Numbered from the stretch's first letter, positions 15,586-25,390 are shown. The stretch is DNA of 64,000 nt from Sinomonas notoginsengisoli (GCF_021554725.1 NZ_JAIZDP010000001.1:124001-188000), one strand, 5' to 3'. The notes: a model not told the origin generated them from the sequence alone. A program made the numbers and translations.

Positions 15586-16461
15586 ATGACAGCCCCGGAA
15601 CTCGCAGTAGCATCGCCGGACGGGTTCGGACGCATGTACCGGCGTTCGTTCACCGAGCCGCCTTCCGTGCCGTCGATCACCACGGTCATCGCCCAGCAGC
15701 CCGTCGAGCTCGACGGGTGGCGGAGCTATATGGCCGCCAAGCACGTCGCGGACCATCCCGATCTGAGGGACGTGCTCGCAAGCCCCGCACAGATGCGCGA
15801 GCTCGTGCGGACGGCTGTGGACGCCTCAGAGACCTATGCACGCTCTGCCGCCGCGCGCGGAGACCGGGTCCACTCGTACGCGGAACACGTTGCCCGACGT
15901 GCACTCGGCGCCCCGCACCGACTCGAGGAGGCCCTTGAGTCGTTGAAGGAGAACGGCGAAGAGGCATTCGCCGTCAGTGTGGACCGCTGGTGGGAGACCT
16001 TCGGGGTCGAGCCCATCGCTGCCGAGCTCACGGTCTGGAACCACACGCTCGGCTACGCTGGCACCCTCGATCTCGTGGCCCGCATCAACGGTCGTGTCTG
16101 TCTCGTCGACTACAAGACCAAGGGAACGGCCCGCGACGGACGAGTCAAGGCGCTCGATAACAAGGTGGCCATGCAGCTCGTCGCCGGCATGAAGGCCGAG
16201 GAGAGCCTGATGGATGCCGAGTCGGGCACGTGGGAGCCGTGGGCATACGGCGAGGATCCCCTGCTCATTGCCGTTGCCGTGGGTGAAACTGAATACGCGG
16301 CCGTACGGGTCAATCCCGACGTCCGCCGCAACCACTGGCTCACGTTCTGCCAACTGAGGCGGGTCTGGGGCGCCAGGGTGGAGGCCGCTGCTGCAGGCCG
16401 CACTTTGCTGCCGTTGCCGCCGCCCCCGGGCCAGCAGGTCACAACGGCCGACCACGCCTAG
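15586..16461 (+). CDS. PD-(D/E)XK (RecB/Cas4-like) nuclease family protein
   Basis: A 291-residue stand-alone protein with a RecB-type PD-(D/E)XK signature. G92-x3-H96 (RGDRVH) matches the GxxxH motif, E147 lies in AAELTVW, D162 in YAGTLDLVA, and D175/K177 in CLVDYKTKG. Related domains cleave DNA in RecB, AddB and Cas4. No helicase or Fe-S cysteine cluster is present, so it is neither AddB nor Cas4 proper. The ATG at 15586 follows GAAAGG. It is upstream of def with its own promoter, and its TAG stop doubles as the start of a -10 hexamer. Biological role unknown. Confidence 0.82.
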   Translation: MTAPELAVASPDGFGRMYRRSFTEPPSVPSITTVIAQQPVELDGWRSYMAAKHVADHPDLRDVLASPAQMRELVRTAVDASETYARSAAARGDRVHSYAEHVARRALGAPHRLEEALESLKENGEEAFAVSVDRWWETFGVEPIAAELTVWNHTLGYAGTLDLVARINGRVCLVDYKTKGTARDGRVKALDNKVAMQLVAGMKAEESLMDAESGTWEPWAYGEDPLLIAVAVGETEYAAVRVNPDVRRNHWLTFCQLRRVWGARVEAAAAGRTLLPLPPPPGQQVTTADHA

Positions 16462-16542
16462 ACTTGAGGGGCACCTCTGAGCCCCGGCGCGGGGTCCCAA
16501 ACCCCCCGTCCTCCCCGTGAACCAGAGAGAAAGGCACCGAAC

Positions 16543-17136
16543 ATGGCCGTCTTGCCCATCAGGATCATCGGCGACCCTGTGTTGCGCACGGTCGCAGAAC
16601 CGGTGACGGACTTCGGTGCGGGGCTCACGCGCCTCGTGGAAGACATGCTCGAGACGATGGAAGACGTCGATGGCGCCGGACTCGCGGCGCCCCAAGTGGG
16701 CGTCGGGCAGCGGGTCTTCACGTACCAGATCGATGGAGAACGGGGCTACGTCGTCAACCCTGTCCTCGAGCTCTCCGAGGACTTCCAGGACGATGCGATC
16801 GAGGGCTGCCTCAGCATTCCCGGCGTCGCGTTCCCCGTCCGCCGCCGGGCGCGTGCGCGAGTGACCGGACTCGATGCCGACGGCAACCCGGTCGCGTTCG
16901 ACGCCGAGGGCCTCCTCGCGCGCATCGCCCAGCATGAGACCGATCATCTGGATGGGATCCTCTTCCCGGATCGCCTGGACGGCGAGGACCGCAGGGCGGC
17001 ACTGCGGGCGATCCGCGCGATCGACTATCACTCGCGCGTCGATGCCACGCTGAGCAAACGGTCGGCGCACATCGAGTCTGCCTTCGGCGGCGGCCACGCA
17101 GCGATAGGAAGCTTCGGGCAGGGCGTCCGCGCATGA
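16543..17136 (+). CDS. def: Peptide deformylase
   Basis: A 197-residue deformylase removing the N-formyl group from new proteins at the ribosome. All three motifs are present: GAGLAAPQVG (about 44-53), EGCLSIPG with metal ligand C89, and QHETDH with H131, E132 and H135. The C-terminus (about 50 residues past the HExxH helix) is long, as in some actinobacterial type 1 enzymes. The ribosome-binding site AGAAAGG precedes the ATG. The stop overlaps the fmt ATG by 4 bases; the pair adds and removes the formyl group. Confidence 0.96.
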   Translation: MAVLPIRIIGDPVLRTVAEPVTDFGAGLTRLVEDMLETMEDVDGAGLAAPQVGVGQRVFTYQIDGERGYVVNPVLELSEDFQDDAIEGCLSIPGVAFPVRRRARARVTGLDADGNPVAFDAEGLLARIAQHETDHLDGILFPDRLDGEDRRAALRAIRAIDYHSRVDATLSKRSAHIESAFGGGHAAIGSFGQGVRA

Positions 17137-18053
17137 AGGTCCTCTTCGCCGGAACCCCGCAGTTGGCAGTACCGTCCCTCGACCGGCTCGTCGAGGCAGG
17201 ATTCGAGCTCGTGGGGGTACTGACACGCCCGGACGCTCCTGTGGGCCGCAAGCGGGTGTTCGCGCCGTCGCCGGTCGCCGCCCGTGCGGAAGAGCTCGGG
17301 CTTCCAATCGTGAAGGCCAGCCGCATTACGGACGAGGTGGTGTCCCAGCTTGCGGACTGGGCTCCCGATGCGGCGGCCATCGTCGCCTACGGTGGCATCG
17401 TCCCGCCGAAGGCGCTAGACGTGCCGGTGCACGGCTGGATCAACCTGCACTTCTCGCTGCTGCCCGCGTGGCGCGGGGCGGCACCGCTGCAGTACTCCGT
17501 GATCCATGGCGACGACGTCATCGGAGCGTCGACGTTCCGCCTCGAAGAGGGTCTGGACACGGGACCCGTCTATGGCACGCTCACACTCGCTCCCGGGCCG
17601 GAAGCGACAAGCGGTGAACTCCTCGATGAGCTCTCCGTGAGCGGGGCGGAACTGCTGGCGCAGACTCTCACGGGCATGGCCGCAGGACGGCTCGAGCCCC
17701 GTCCGCAGGCCGGAGAGCCGACGTTCGCGCCGAAGCTCACGCTCGAGGACGGCCGACTCGACTGGTCGCTGCCCGCCGTCGCGCTCCACCGCCGTGCACG
17801 CGGTGTCACCCCGGAGCCCGGTGCATGGACCTTGCTCGGAGGGCAGCGACTCAAGCTGGAGCCCCCACGCCTGCGCCCGGACATTGAGGACATCCCAGCC
17901 GGGCATCTCGCCTGGGCCGGAAAGGCGGTCATGGTCGGCACGGGTACCCATGCACTCGAGCTCACGCGCGTCCAGCCCGCCGGCAAGAAGATGATGCCCG
18001 CTTCAGACTGGGCCAGAGGCGCCGGGAACATCGAAGGGACGGTGCTCGGATGA
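17133..18053 (+). CDS. fmt: Methionyl-tRNA formyltransferase
   Basis: A 306-residue enzyme that formylates initiator Met-tRNA with 10-formyl-tetrahydrofolate. The N-terminal catalytic domain has [17 protein letters not shown] with the SLLPxxRG signature, and FRLEEGLDTGPVY. The C-terminal OB-like tRNA-binding domain starts around residue 205. It overlaps def and rsmB by 4 bases each, so def-fmt-rsmB is translationally coupled. Confidence 0.97.
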   Translation: MKVLFAGTPQLAVPSLDRLVEAGFELVGVLTRPDAPVGRKRVFAPSPVAARAEELGLPIVKASRITDEVVSQLADWAPDAAAIVAYGGIVPPKALDVPVHGWINLHFSLLPAWRGAAPLQYSVIHGDDVIGASTFRLEEGLDTGPVYGTLTLAPGPEATSGELLDELSVSGAELLAQTLTGMAAGRLEPRPQAGEPTFAPKLTLEDGRLDWSLPAVALHRRARGVTPEPGAWTLLGGQRLKLEPPRLRPDIEDIPAGHLAWAGKAVMVGTGTHALELTRVQPAGKKMMPASDWARGAGNIEGTVLG

Positions 18054-19636
18054 GCGAGCGTGAGGGGTCCGGCCGCAGCAGCAGTTCCCGAGGCGACGGC
18101 GGGCGGCGTCGTGAGCCTCGGCGCGACGCCCAGGGCCGCGAGAGGAACCGCGGTGACCGGGCGTCACGCCACTTCAGCCAGCAGTCTCCGAGCCAGCGGT
18201 CGCGTGCCGCGGACCCGGCGCGGCTCGTCGCGTTCGAGGTGCTTCGGGCCGTGTCCCGCGACGACGCGTATGCAAACCTCGTGCTTCCTCAGCGCATTCG
18301 GCACCACCGTCTCGACCGGCGGGACGCGGCCTTCGCCACGGAGCTTGCCTACGGCACCCTGAGGTCGCAGGGAACCTATGACGCGGTCCTGGCGCTCAAT
18401 GTGGACCGCCCGCTGTCCCAGCTCGATCCCGCCATCCTCGACGCGCTGCGGCTCGGCGCGCACCAACTCCTGGCCATGCGGGTGCCGGCCCACGCCGCAC
18501 TCAATCAGACAGTGGCCCTCACGCGCGCCGTGGTCGGCGCCGGGCCCGCCTCCCTGGTGAACGCTGTACTGCGCCGCGTGAGCGAGAAGGGCATGGACGA
18601 GTGGCTTGCGGGACTCGTGGCCGCACAGCCCGACTCCACCGAGCGGGAGGCGCTCCGGTACGCCCATCCTGCATGGATCGTGCGGGCCCTGAGGCAGTCT
18701 CTCGTGACCCATGGACGCAGCGCCGACGAGATCAACGACCTGCTCGAGGCGGACAACGCCGCGCCCGTGGTCAACCTCGTCGCGCTGCCCGGTCTGGGGA
18801 AGCTGGACGAAGCCTTCGAAGCGGGCGCCCAGGCTGGCGAGCTCGTCGAAGGATCCGCGCTTTCGGGCGGCGGCGACCTCGGTCGCTGGTCCTCGGTGCG
18901 CGATGGGACCCTGCGCGTCCAGGACGTCGGCTCCCAGCTCGTGGCCCGGGCCGTCGCCGCGGTGCCACTGGCGCGTGCCGCACAGCCGCCCAGCGGACCC
19001 GGAAGGCCGGCTCGTGAGCGCTGGCTCGACCTGTGCGCGGGCCCGGGAGGAAAGGCTGCGCTCCTCGGTGCGCTCGCTGCCGAGCGTGCATCGACCCTGG
19101 TGGCCAATGAAGTCGCGCCGCACCGTACCGAGCTCGTGCGCAAGGCGCTCAAGCCCGTTCCCGACCGCATCTGGGAGGTCTGCACCGGGGATGGCCGCGC
19201 CATCGGGCGTGAGCATCCGGGCGAGTTCGACCGTGTCATCGCCGACGTCCCCTGCACTGGCCTCGGCGCGCTCCGTAGGCGCCCCGAATCCCGGTGGCGA
19301 AGGTCCGCCAACGACCTCGCCGAGCTGGGGCCGCTCCAGCGTGCCCTCCTGGACTCGGCGATCGACGCTACAGCCCCGGGCGGCGTGGTCGGATACATCA
19401 CGTGCTCCCCGCATCCCGCCGAGACGACTGTGGTGGTCGCGGACGCTCTGCGGCGCCGGGACGACGTTGAGCTCCTCGACGCGGGCGCCGCGCTCGACGC
19501 CGTGGCCCTCCGCCCGCTGGCCGCCGGCCACGACGGCACGGCGCAGCTGTGGCCGCACGTCCACTCGACGGACGCGATGTTCCTCGCCCTGTTCCGCAAG
19601 CTGCCCGCCGCCACGGCCTCGACGAAGGAGCCCTAA
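18050..19636 (+). CDS. rsmB: 16S rRNA (cytosine-967-C5) methyltransferase RsmB
   Basis: 528 residues. A basic, Arg/Ser/Gly-rich N-terminal extension of ~55 residues is followed by a NusB-like RNA-binding domain (about 60-200) and a SAM-dependent RNA m5C methyltransferase domain (about 315-520). The SAM loop is LDLCAGPGGKAALLG, and the two catalytic cysteine motifs are ADVPCTGLG and YITCSPHPAET. The family methylates C967 of 16S rRNA. The overlap with fmt and the immediate rpe start downstream make it part of a translation-centred operon. The disordered extension is longer than in E. coli RsmB. Confidence 0.94.
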   Translation: MSEREGSGRSSSSRGDGGRRREPRRDAQGRERNRGDRASRHFSQQSPSQRSRAADPARLVAFEVLRAVSRDDAYANLVLPQRIRHHRLDRRDAAFATELAYGTLRSQGTYDAVLALNVDRPLSQLDPAILDALRLGAHQLLAMRVPAHAALNQTVALTRAVVGAGPASLVNAVLRRVSEKGMDEWLAGLVAAQPDSTEREALRYAHPAWIVRALRQSLVTHGRSADEINDLLEADNAAPVVNLVALPGLGKLDEAFEAGAQAGELVEGSALSGGGDLGRWSSVRDGTLRVQDVGSQLVARAVAAVPLARAAQPPSGPGRPARERWLDLCAGPGGKAALLGALAAERASTLVANEVAPHRTELVRKALKPVPDRIWEVCTGDGRAIGREHPGEFDRVIADVPCTGLGALRRRPESRWRRSANDLAELGPLQRALLDSAIDATAPGGVVGYITCSPHPAETTVVVADALRRRDDVELLDAGAALDAVALRPLAAGHDGTAQLWPHVHSTDAMFLALFRKLPAATASTKEP

Positions 19637-20302
19637 GTGACCTGCCGCATCCATCCGAGCATCCTCTCCGCCGACTTCGTCAACCTCGAAGCCGAGCTAG
19701 CGCGGATCGGGAGCGCGGACGCCGTGCACGTCGACGTCATGGACAACCACTTCGTGCCCAATCTCACGCTCGGCCTGCCGGTGGTCGAGCGGATCCAGAC
19801 GGTCAGCCCCCTTCCCCTGGACGTTCACCTCATGATTGCCGACGCCGACCGCTGGGCGCCGCTGTACGCGGGTGCGGGACTCGCATCAGTCACCTTCCAC
19901 GCCGAGGCGGCGACTGCGCCGATCAAGCTCGCGCGTGAACTGCGCGCTCGGGGATCGAAGGCAGGCATGGCGCTGCGCCCAGTCACCCCGGTCGAGCCCT
20001 ACCTCGATATGCTCGGCGAGCTCGACATGCTCCTCCTCATGACCGTGGAGCCGGGGTTCGGGGGACAGGCGTTCCTCGATGTCACGCTGCCGAAGATCCG
20101 GCGCGCGCGCGCAGCTGTTGACCGAAGCGGCGCGCGAGTCGCCATTCAGGTGGACGGCGGCATTTCGGCCTCGACGATCGAGCGCGCAGCGGAGGCGGGA
20201 GCCGATGTCTTCGTCGCCGGTTCTGCGGTCTACGGGGCTCACGACCCAGAGGCTGCCGTCGAGCGGCTTCGGGCCTTGGCACAGGCGGCAACGCGGGTCT
20301 GA
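19637..20302 (+). CDS. rpe: Ribulose-phosphate 3-epimerase
   Basis: A 221-residue TIM-barrel enzyme that interconverts ribulose-5-phosphate and xylulose-5-phosphate in the pentose phosphate pathway. The N-terminal [26 protein letters not shown] with catalytic/metal Asp and His, [11 protein letters not shown], and QVDGGIS with the second catalytic Asp are all present. The GTG start is the next base after the rsmB stop, with GGAG upstream. Its product pathway also supplies ribulose-5-phosphate, the substrate of RibB in the next operon. Confidence 0.96.
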   Translation: MTCRIHPSILSADFVNLEAELARIGSADAVHVDVMDNHFVPNLTLGLPVVERIQTVSPLPLDVHLMIADADRWAPLYAGAGLASVTFHAEAATAPIKLARELRARGSKAGMALRPVTPVEPYLDMLGELDMLLLMTVEPGFGGQAFLDVTLPKIRRARAAVDRSGARVAIQVDGGISASTIERAAEAGADVFVAGSAVYGAHDPEAAVERLRALAQAATRV

Positions 20303-20458
20303 GGGGGACCTGTGCAGGGATTGTGACACTGCACCCCGGGAATGGTTGGCGGTGTGGCAGAATGGTCCCAGCGGTTTGGTTGAACCGTCATCAAACGTCT
20401 TTCCGGTACGAGAACGGGCGGACTTGACGGGACAGCCAAACGGCTGAATCAATGAACA

Positions 20459-20597
20459 ACGTGCTCCGGGGTCGGTGAAAGTCCGAACCGGCGGTGATAG
20501 TCCGCGACCCGGCCGCCCGCTCTACATGAGTGGGGGTGCTGGTTGAGCCGGTGAAATTCCGGCACCGACAGTCAAAGTCTGGATGGGAGAAGCACGT
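20459..20597 (+). ncRNA. FMN riboswitch (RFN element)
   Basis: The closing stem is ACGTGCT (from 20459) paired with AGCACGT (to 20597). Between them are the conserved RFN blocks GGTCGGTGAAAGTCCGAACC, GGCGGTGATAGTCCGCGACC, GAGCCGGTGAAATTCCGG, ACCGACAGTCAAAGTCTGGA and TGGGAGAAGCACG. It binds FMN and turns off the genes behind it. The expression platform lies between 20598 and the ribM start at 20682; sequestration of the ribosome-binding site or premature termination are both possible. About 150 bases of leader after rpe hold a short CGGTTT/GAACCG hairpin and no gene. Confidence 0.97.
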
Positions 20598-20681
20598 GCA
20601 GTCTGCGGTGTGCTGCGTCTGGCAGCGCATTGCATCTGTCGCAACCCCGGAGCCGCTGCGGTGAAGGGAAGGATGGTTGCG

Positions 20682-21443
20682 ATGGACTTCATGCAGTGGC
20701 TCTTGACGGCGCAGGTCCCCGTGGCGGGATCGGCGCTCCTTCTCCGCGAGGTGGTAGGCAATGCCTTCGGCCTCGCGAGCGCCCTCGGCGGGATGACCCG
20801 CCGCGTGTGGGCATGGCCCGCTGGAATCGCGGGCAATCTCATTCTCCTGACTGTCTTCGCCGGCGCCGCGGTAGGCCTCGCGCCGGAGTCCGGTGTCGGG
20901 TCAGTGACCCTGTACGGCCAGGCGGGACGGCAGATCATGTTCTTGGCTGTCTCCGGATATGGCTGGGTCCAGTGGCGGCGGGCTCGCAGTCAAGCGCTTG
21001 CGCACGACGCCGGGAGCTCGCCGTCCGCCGAGAGCGGCGCCATCGCGCCGAGGTGGGCTGGGGGACAGGCACGCCTCGGACTCGTCGTAGCCATGGCAGC
21101 GGGGACTGCGGCCCTCACACCACTCTTCTCGGTGCTGGGCTCCTACCCGCCCGTGTGGGCCGACGCATGGACCTTCATGGGCTCCCTGCTGGCTACCTAT
21201 GGCATGGCCCGCGGCTGGACGGAGTTCTGGCTCATCTGGGTCGCTGTTGACCTCGTGGGCGTGCCGCTCCTGTTCAGCGCCGGGTATGTCGCCAGCGCGG
21301 TGATGTACGCCTTCTACGGTGCCTTCACTCTTGCGGGCTTCTTCGTGTGGCTGCGTGCCCAACGCAGGGCCGCTGCCGGAATGACCCCCGCCGCGGAGGC
21401 CCTGACGAGCGGGGCTGGGACGAGCGGGGCTGTGGCGGGATGA
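20682..21443 (+). CDS. ribM: RibM/PnuX-type riboflavin transporter (PnuC family)
   Basis: About 253 residues with roughly seven hydrophobic segments of the PnuC family, including WPAGIAGNLILL, YGWVQWRR, WTEFWLIWVAVDLVGVPLL and MYAFYGAFTLAGFFVWL. PnuC members import nicotinamide riboside, but one directly behind an FMN riboswitch and ahead of ribD matches the PnuX/RibM riboflavin importers of Corynebacterium and Streptomyces. A central loop of ~40 polar residues (about 105-145) separates two halves. The ATG at 20682 has GGAAGG upstream; ATG 20673 is nearly as good. It overlaps ribD by 4 bases. Substrate is inferred from context. Confidence 0.85.
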   Translation: MDFMQWLLTAQVPVAGSALLLREVVGNAFGLASALGGMTRRVWAWPAGIAGNLILLTVFAGAAVGLAPESGVGSVTLYGQAGRQIMFLAVSGYGWVQWRRARSQALAHDAGSSPSAESGAIAPRWAGGQARLGLVVAMAAGTAALTPLFSVLGSYPPVWADAWTFMGSLLATYGMARGWTEFWLIWVAVDLVGVPLLFSAGYVASAVMYAFYGAFTLAGFFVWLRAQRRAAAGMTPAAEALTSGAGTSGAVAG

Positions 21444-22543
21444 CGGCGCAGAACACGAGGTCTGCCGTCTCGGCGTCGGATCTTGCCTTCATGGACGAGG
21501 CTTTGTCCCTCGCCCTTCGGGGCGTGCGAGGAGCCAACCCGCTGGTGGGAGCGCTCGCCGTGGGCCGGGACGGAACGGTGCTGGCCAAGGGCTGGCACCG
21601 GGGAGCCGGTACGGCGCATGCGGAGGCGGATGCGATAGCCAGCGCGACCCGCGAGGGGATCGACCTGACCGGGGCGACCATGTACGTCACCCTCGAGCCG
21701 TGCAACCACACCGGCCGTACCGGCCCCTGTGCCTTGGCGCTCATCGCCGCGGGGGTCTCGCGAGTCGTCTACGCGATCGACGATCCTCACGATGTCGCGA
21801 GCGGCGGCGCCACGAGGCTCCGCTCAGCTGGCGTCGCGGTCGAGTCGGGCGTACGAGCGGTGGAGGCAACCGAGCTCAATCGCAGGTGGCTCGCAGCCGT
21901 CGCGGACCGCCGCCCCTTCATCACCCTGCACATGGCCCAGACCCTCGACTCCCGGATCGCGGCCGAGGACGGGACAAGCCAGTGGATCACGTGCCCGGAG
22001 TCCCTCGAGGACAACCATGCAACCCGCTCGAGAATCGATGCCATCCTCGTCGGGAGCCAGACGGTCGCGATCGACGATCCCAGGCTCACCGCACGGGCTG
22101 CGGACGGCTCGCTCCTTGACCACCAGCCCGTGCGTGCCGTCATGGGCCTGCGCGACGTGCCCGAAGGAGCCGCCGTGCGCGGCGGCGACGGGCGCTTCGC
22201 GCACCTGCGGACCCAAGACCCGGCAGCGGCACTCGAGGAGCTCTTCGCCCTCGGCGTCCGCCACACCATGGTTGAGGGCGGCGCGCGCATCATCGCCGCG
22301 TTCCTCGCCGCCGGACTCGTCGACGAGCTCATCGTCTACCAGGCGCCGACGATTCTGGGATCCGGCAACAGCGCGGTCAGCGACCTCGGCATCCGCACCC
22401 TCGCGGATGCGCAGCACTGGGACTGGGACGAGTCGGACGGCGGCGCCGTTCGCAGGCTCGGAGCGGACCTCAGGCTCCATCTTCTTCCATCGTCAGCGGA
22501 CAGCCGGCCGGCTGCCTCCGCATCTTCCAAGGAGACCGACTGA
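21440..22543 (+). CDS. ribD: Bifunctional riboflavin deaminase/reductase RibD
   Basis: 367 residues. The N-terminal zinc deaminase has H60-A-E62 and the zinc cysteines C88 and C97 in PCNHTGRTGPC. The C-terminal half (from about 160) is the NADPH reductase domain with VEGGARIIAAFL. It performs the second and third steps from the GTP-derived pyrimidine. The ATG at 21440 overlaps the ribM stop as ATGA; a longer frame upstream is just the overlap with ribM. The last base of its stop is the first base of ribE. Confidence 0.96.
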   Translation: MTAQNTRSAVSASDLAFMDEALSLALRGVRGANPLVGALAVGRDGTVLAKGWHRGAGTAHAEADAIASATREGIDLTGATMYVTLEPCNHTGRTGPCALALIAAGVSRVVYAIDDPHDVASGGATRLRSAGVAVESGVRAVEATELNRRWLAAVADRRPFITLHMAQTLDSRIAAEDGTSQWITCPESLEDNHATRSRIDAILVGSQTVAIDDPRLTARAADGSLLDHQPVRAVMGLRDVPEGAAVRGGDGRFAHLRTQDPAAALEELFALGVRHTMVEGGARIIAAFLAAGLVDELIVYQAPTILGSGNSAVSDLGIRTLADAQHWDWDESDGGAVRRLGADLRLHLLPSSADSRPAASASSKETD

Positions 22544-23184
22544 TGTTCACTGGAATCATCGCCGAGCGCGGTACCGTCGAGGAGGTCCGCATGACGGGCG
22601 ACGCCGCGGTGCTGACCCTGGCGGCTCCAACGCTTGCGCGCGACCTGCCGCTCGGCGGCTCGATCGCAGTGGACGGCTGCTGCCTTACCGCCGTCACGAA
22701 TGACGGCGTACGGTTCACCGTCGACGTGATGGGCGAGTCCCTCGCGCGGACCACGATCGGCTTGCTCGCAGAGGGCGATCGGGTCAACCTCGAGCGGTGC
22801 GTGCCCGCGGGAGGCAGGCTCGACGGGCACGTCGTCCAAGGCCATGTGGACGGCGTGGGAACTCTGCTTGAGCGGGAGCCACTGTCGAACTGGAACCGTC
22901 TGTGCTTCTCGGTGCCGGCGGACCTCGCAAGGTACATCGCCGAGAAGGGCTCGATCGCGGTGGACGGCATCTCCCTGACGGTCACGGCCGTGAGCACCGC
23001 GGAGGCGTCTGAGCCGTGGTTCGAGGTAGCCCTCATCCCGGCGACGCTGGCGGAGACCGGCCTCGGGGCGAAGCCGGTGGGGGGAGCCGTCAACCTCGAG
23101 GTGGACGTGCTTGCGAAGTACACCGCGAGGCTGCTGTCCTTCGGCCCGCAGGCCGCCCTCGCGGGGCAGGAGGCCCAGCGGTGA
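22543..23184 (+). CDS. ribE: Riboflavin synthase alpha subunit
   Basis: A 213-residue protein with two lumazine-binding barrels (about 1-95 and 96-195). The N-terminal MFTGII and the repeats [12 protein letters not shown] and [10 protein letters not shown] are typical. It dismutates two 6,7-dimethyl-8-ribityllumazine molecules to riboflavin. The stop overlaps the GTG of ribB by 4 bases. Confidence 0.96.
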   Translation: MFTGIIAERGTVEEVRMTGDAAVLTLAAPTLARDLPLGGSIAVDGCCLTAVTNDGVRFTVDVMGESLARTTIGLLAEGDRVNLERCVPAGGRLDGHVVQGHVDGVGTLLEREPLSNWNRLCFSVPADLARYIAEKGSIAVDGISLTVTAVSTAEASEPWFEVALIPATLAETGLGAKPVGGAVNLEVDVLAKYTARLLSFGPQAALAGQEAQR

Positions 23185-23822
23185 CCAGGACCCTGCATGT
23201 CATCCGGCTCGAGCCCGTCCAGGCTGCCGTCGACGCCTTGCGCGGCGGACGCCCCGTCCTCGTGGTCGATGACGAGGACCGCGAGAACGAGGGCGACATC
23301 ATCTTCGCGGCCCAGCACGCCACACCCGCTCTCATGGGCTGGACGATCCGATACTCTTCGGGGGTCATCTGCGTGCCGATGCCCGGCGAGGTCGCCGATC
23401 GTCTGGCTCTGCCGCCGATGGTCGAGGACAACCAGGACGCGAAGGGAACCGCCTACACCGTCTCATGCGACCTCCGCTCCGGCGTGACCACTGGTATCAG
23501 CGCGACCGACCGGGCGAAGACTGTCTCAGCTCTCGCCGACGCCTCCTCCGTTCCCGCAGACTTCACGCGCCCCGGGCATATCTTCCCGCTGCGCGCGGTC
23601 GAGGGGGGCGTGCGCGCGCGCCAGGGCCACACGGAGGCTGCCGTTGAGCTGTGCCGCCTCGCCGGCCTTGCCCCCGTGGGCGTCATTGCCGAGGTGGTGC
23701 ATGATGACGGAGAGATGATGCGGCTTCCCGGCCTGCGTGAGTTCGCGGACGAGCACGGGTGCCCGCTCATCTCGATCGAGGACCTCGCAGAGTACCTGGC
23801 GGCGCAAGGAGCAGACCGATGA
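23181..23822 (+). CDS. ribB: 3,4-dihydroxy-2-butanone 4-phosphate synthase
   Basis: A 213-residue RibB. The acidic active-site loop [12 protein letters not shown], the [19 protein letters not shown] region and a later RQGHTEAAV are family signatures. It makes the four-carbon unit from ribulose-5-phosphate. Many actinobacteria have RibB fused to RibA as RibBA; here the frame closes at 23822 and RibA starts in another frame at 23819. The GTG start at 23181 overlaps the ribE stop. Confidence 0.94.
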   Translation: MTRTLHVIRLEPVQAAVDALRGGRPVLVVDDEDRENEGDIIFAAQHATPALMGWTIRYSSGVICVPMPGEVADRLALPPMVEDNQDAKGTAYTVSCDLRSGVTTGISATDRAKTVSALADASSVPADFTRPGHIFPLRAVEGGVRARQGHTEAAVELCRLAGLAPVGVIAEVVHDDGEMMRLPGLREFADEHGCPLISIEDLAEYLAAQGADR

Positions 23823-24502
23823 GCAAGAGTCCGTCCCGGGGCAGACCAGCACACACTGACCGGCCCCACGTCGTCTCCAGCGGCCCTGTCGTCAAGCTTC
23901 CTACGGCGTTCGGGGACTTCGTCGCACAGGCCTGGATCGACGAGGCGACCGGCGCCGAGCACCTCGCGGTGAGCTCGCCCGAGCCGTTGCCGCCCGACGT
24001 ACCGCCGCTCGTGCGTCTCCATTCGGAATGCCTCACGGGTGATGTGTTCGGCTCCTACCGATGTGACTGCGGCGAGCAGCTCGCCTATGCGCTAGCACTC
24101 ATCCGGGCGCAGGGCGGGACGCTGCTGTACCTTCGCGGACAGGAAGGCCGCGGGATCGGACTCGCGAACAAGATCCGGGCCTATTCGCTCCAGGAAGCCG
24201 GCTTCGACACGGTCGAGGCGAATGAGCAGCTCGGGCTTCCCGTGGACGCGCGCTCGTACACGGCGGCCGCGCAGATCCTGGCCGAGATGGGGCTGACGCA
24301 CATCCGGCTGCTCAGCAACAACCCCGACAAGAAGCGCCGGCTCGCGAAGTCCGGCGTGAACGTGGTCGAGATGGTGCCTACGGAGGTCCCGTCGCGTGCG
24401 GAGAACCTGCGGTACCTGCGGACCAAGAAGGAGCGCATGGAGCACCTCCTCCGACTCGACGCCCAGGAAGCGGGCCTGCGCATCATCGGCGAGTCCGACT
24501 GA
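23819..24502 (+). CDS. ribA: GTP cyclohydrolase II
   Basis: A 227-residue RibA that opens the imidazole ring of GTP in the first step of flavin synthesis. The zinc-binding cysteines are in [20 protein letters not shown], followed by [10 protein letters not shown] and the late [17 protein letters not shown]. The ATG at 23819 overlaps the ribB stop as ATGA. The first ~20 residues are basic and polar, like a linker, which would fit fission of a former RibBA fusion. About 55 bases separate it from ribH. Confidence 0.95.
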   Translation: MSKSPSRGRPAHTDRPHVVSSGPVVKLPTAFGDFVAQAWIDEATGAEHLAVSSPEPLPPDVPPLVRLHSECLTGDVFGSYRCDCGEQLAYALALIRAQGGTLLYLRGQEGRGIGLANKIRAYSLQEAGFDTVEANEQLGLPVDARSYTAAAQILAEMGLTHIRLLSNNPDKKRRLAKSGVNVVEMVPTEVPSRAENLRYLRTKKERMEHLLRLDAQEAGLRIIGESD

Positions 24503-25030
<528 letters not shown>

Positions 25031-25043
25031 TAGTCTTGTGGGC

Positions 25044-25307
25044 GTGAAGGATTTCGAGACACTGTTCGCCGAGCTCAGCGAGAAGGCCGAGAAGCGCCCG
25101 GCCGGATCGCGTACCGTCGCCGAACTGGAGTCCGGAGTGCACGGAATCGGCAAGAAGATCGTCGAAGAGGCCGCCGAGGTATGGATGGCCGCCGAGTACG
25201 AGACGGACGAGGAAGCGGCTGAGGAGATCTCGCAGCTTCTCTACCATCTGCAGGTGCTCATGCTGGCCAAGGGGATCGCCCTCCAGGACGTCTACCGCCA
25301 TCTGTAG
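25044..25307 (+). CDS. hisE: Phosphoribosyl-ATP pyrophosphatase
   Basis: An 87-residue single-domain HisE (all-alpha MazG-like fold) that hydrolyses PR-ATP to PR-AMP, the second step of histidine synthesis. Conserved [14 protein letters not shown] and [14 protein letters not shown] carry the acidic Mg2+-binding residues. TAGTCT (25031-25036) ends 7 bases before the GTG at 25044, implying a leaderless start; GTG 25038 is less likely. hisG follows 83 bases on. Confidence 0.94.
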   Translation: MKDFETLFAELSEKAEKRPAGSRTVAELESGVHGIGKKIVEEAAEVWMAAEYETDEEAAEEISQLLYHLQVLMLAKGIALQDVYRHL

Positions 25308-25390
25308 CCGCGGCATGCTCCACGTCCTCGGACCCCCGGCAGACCGCGGCGTCAGCCGCCCCCACACGTCCCCACGCCAGAAAGCCCACC

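Noticed and set aside
15826-17307. Long minus-strand open frame (about 493 codons) opposite the nuclease and def
   Set aside because: It is antisense to two well-supported genes, its translation is Arg/Gly/Asp-rich without family motifs, and such frames arise from the G+C-rich third positions of the true genes.
23815-23825. Programmed frameshift producing a RibBA fusion
   Set aside because: The junction is an ordinary ATGA overlap with no slippery heptamer or downstream stem that I can see. Separate translation is simpler.
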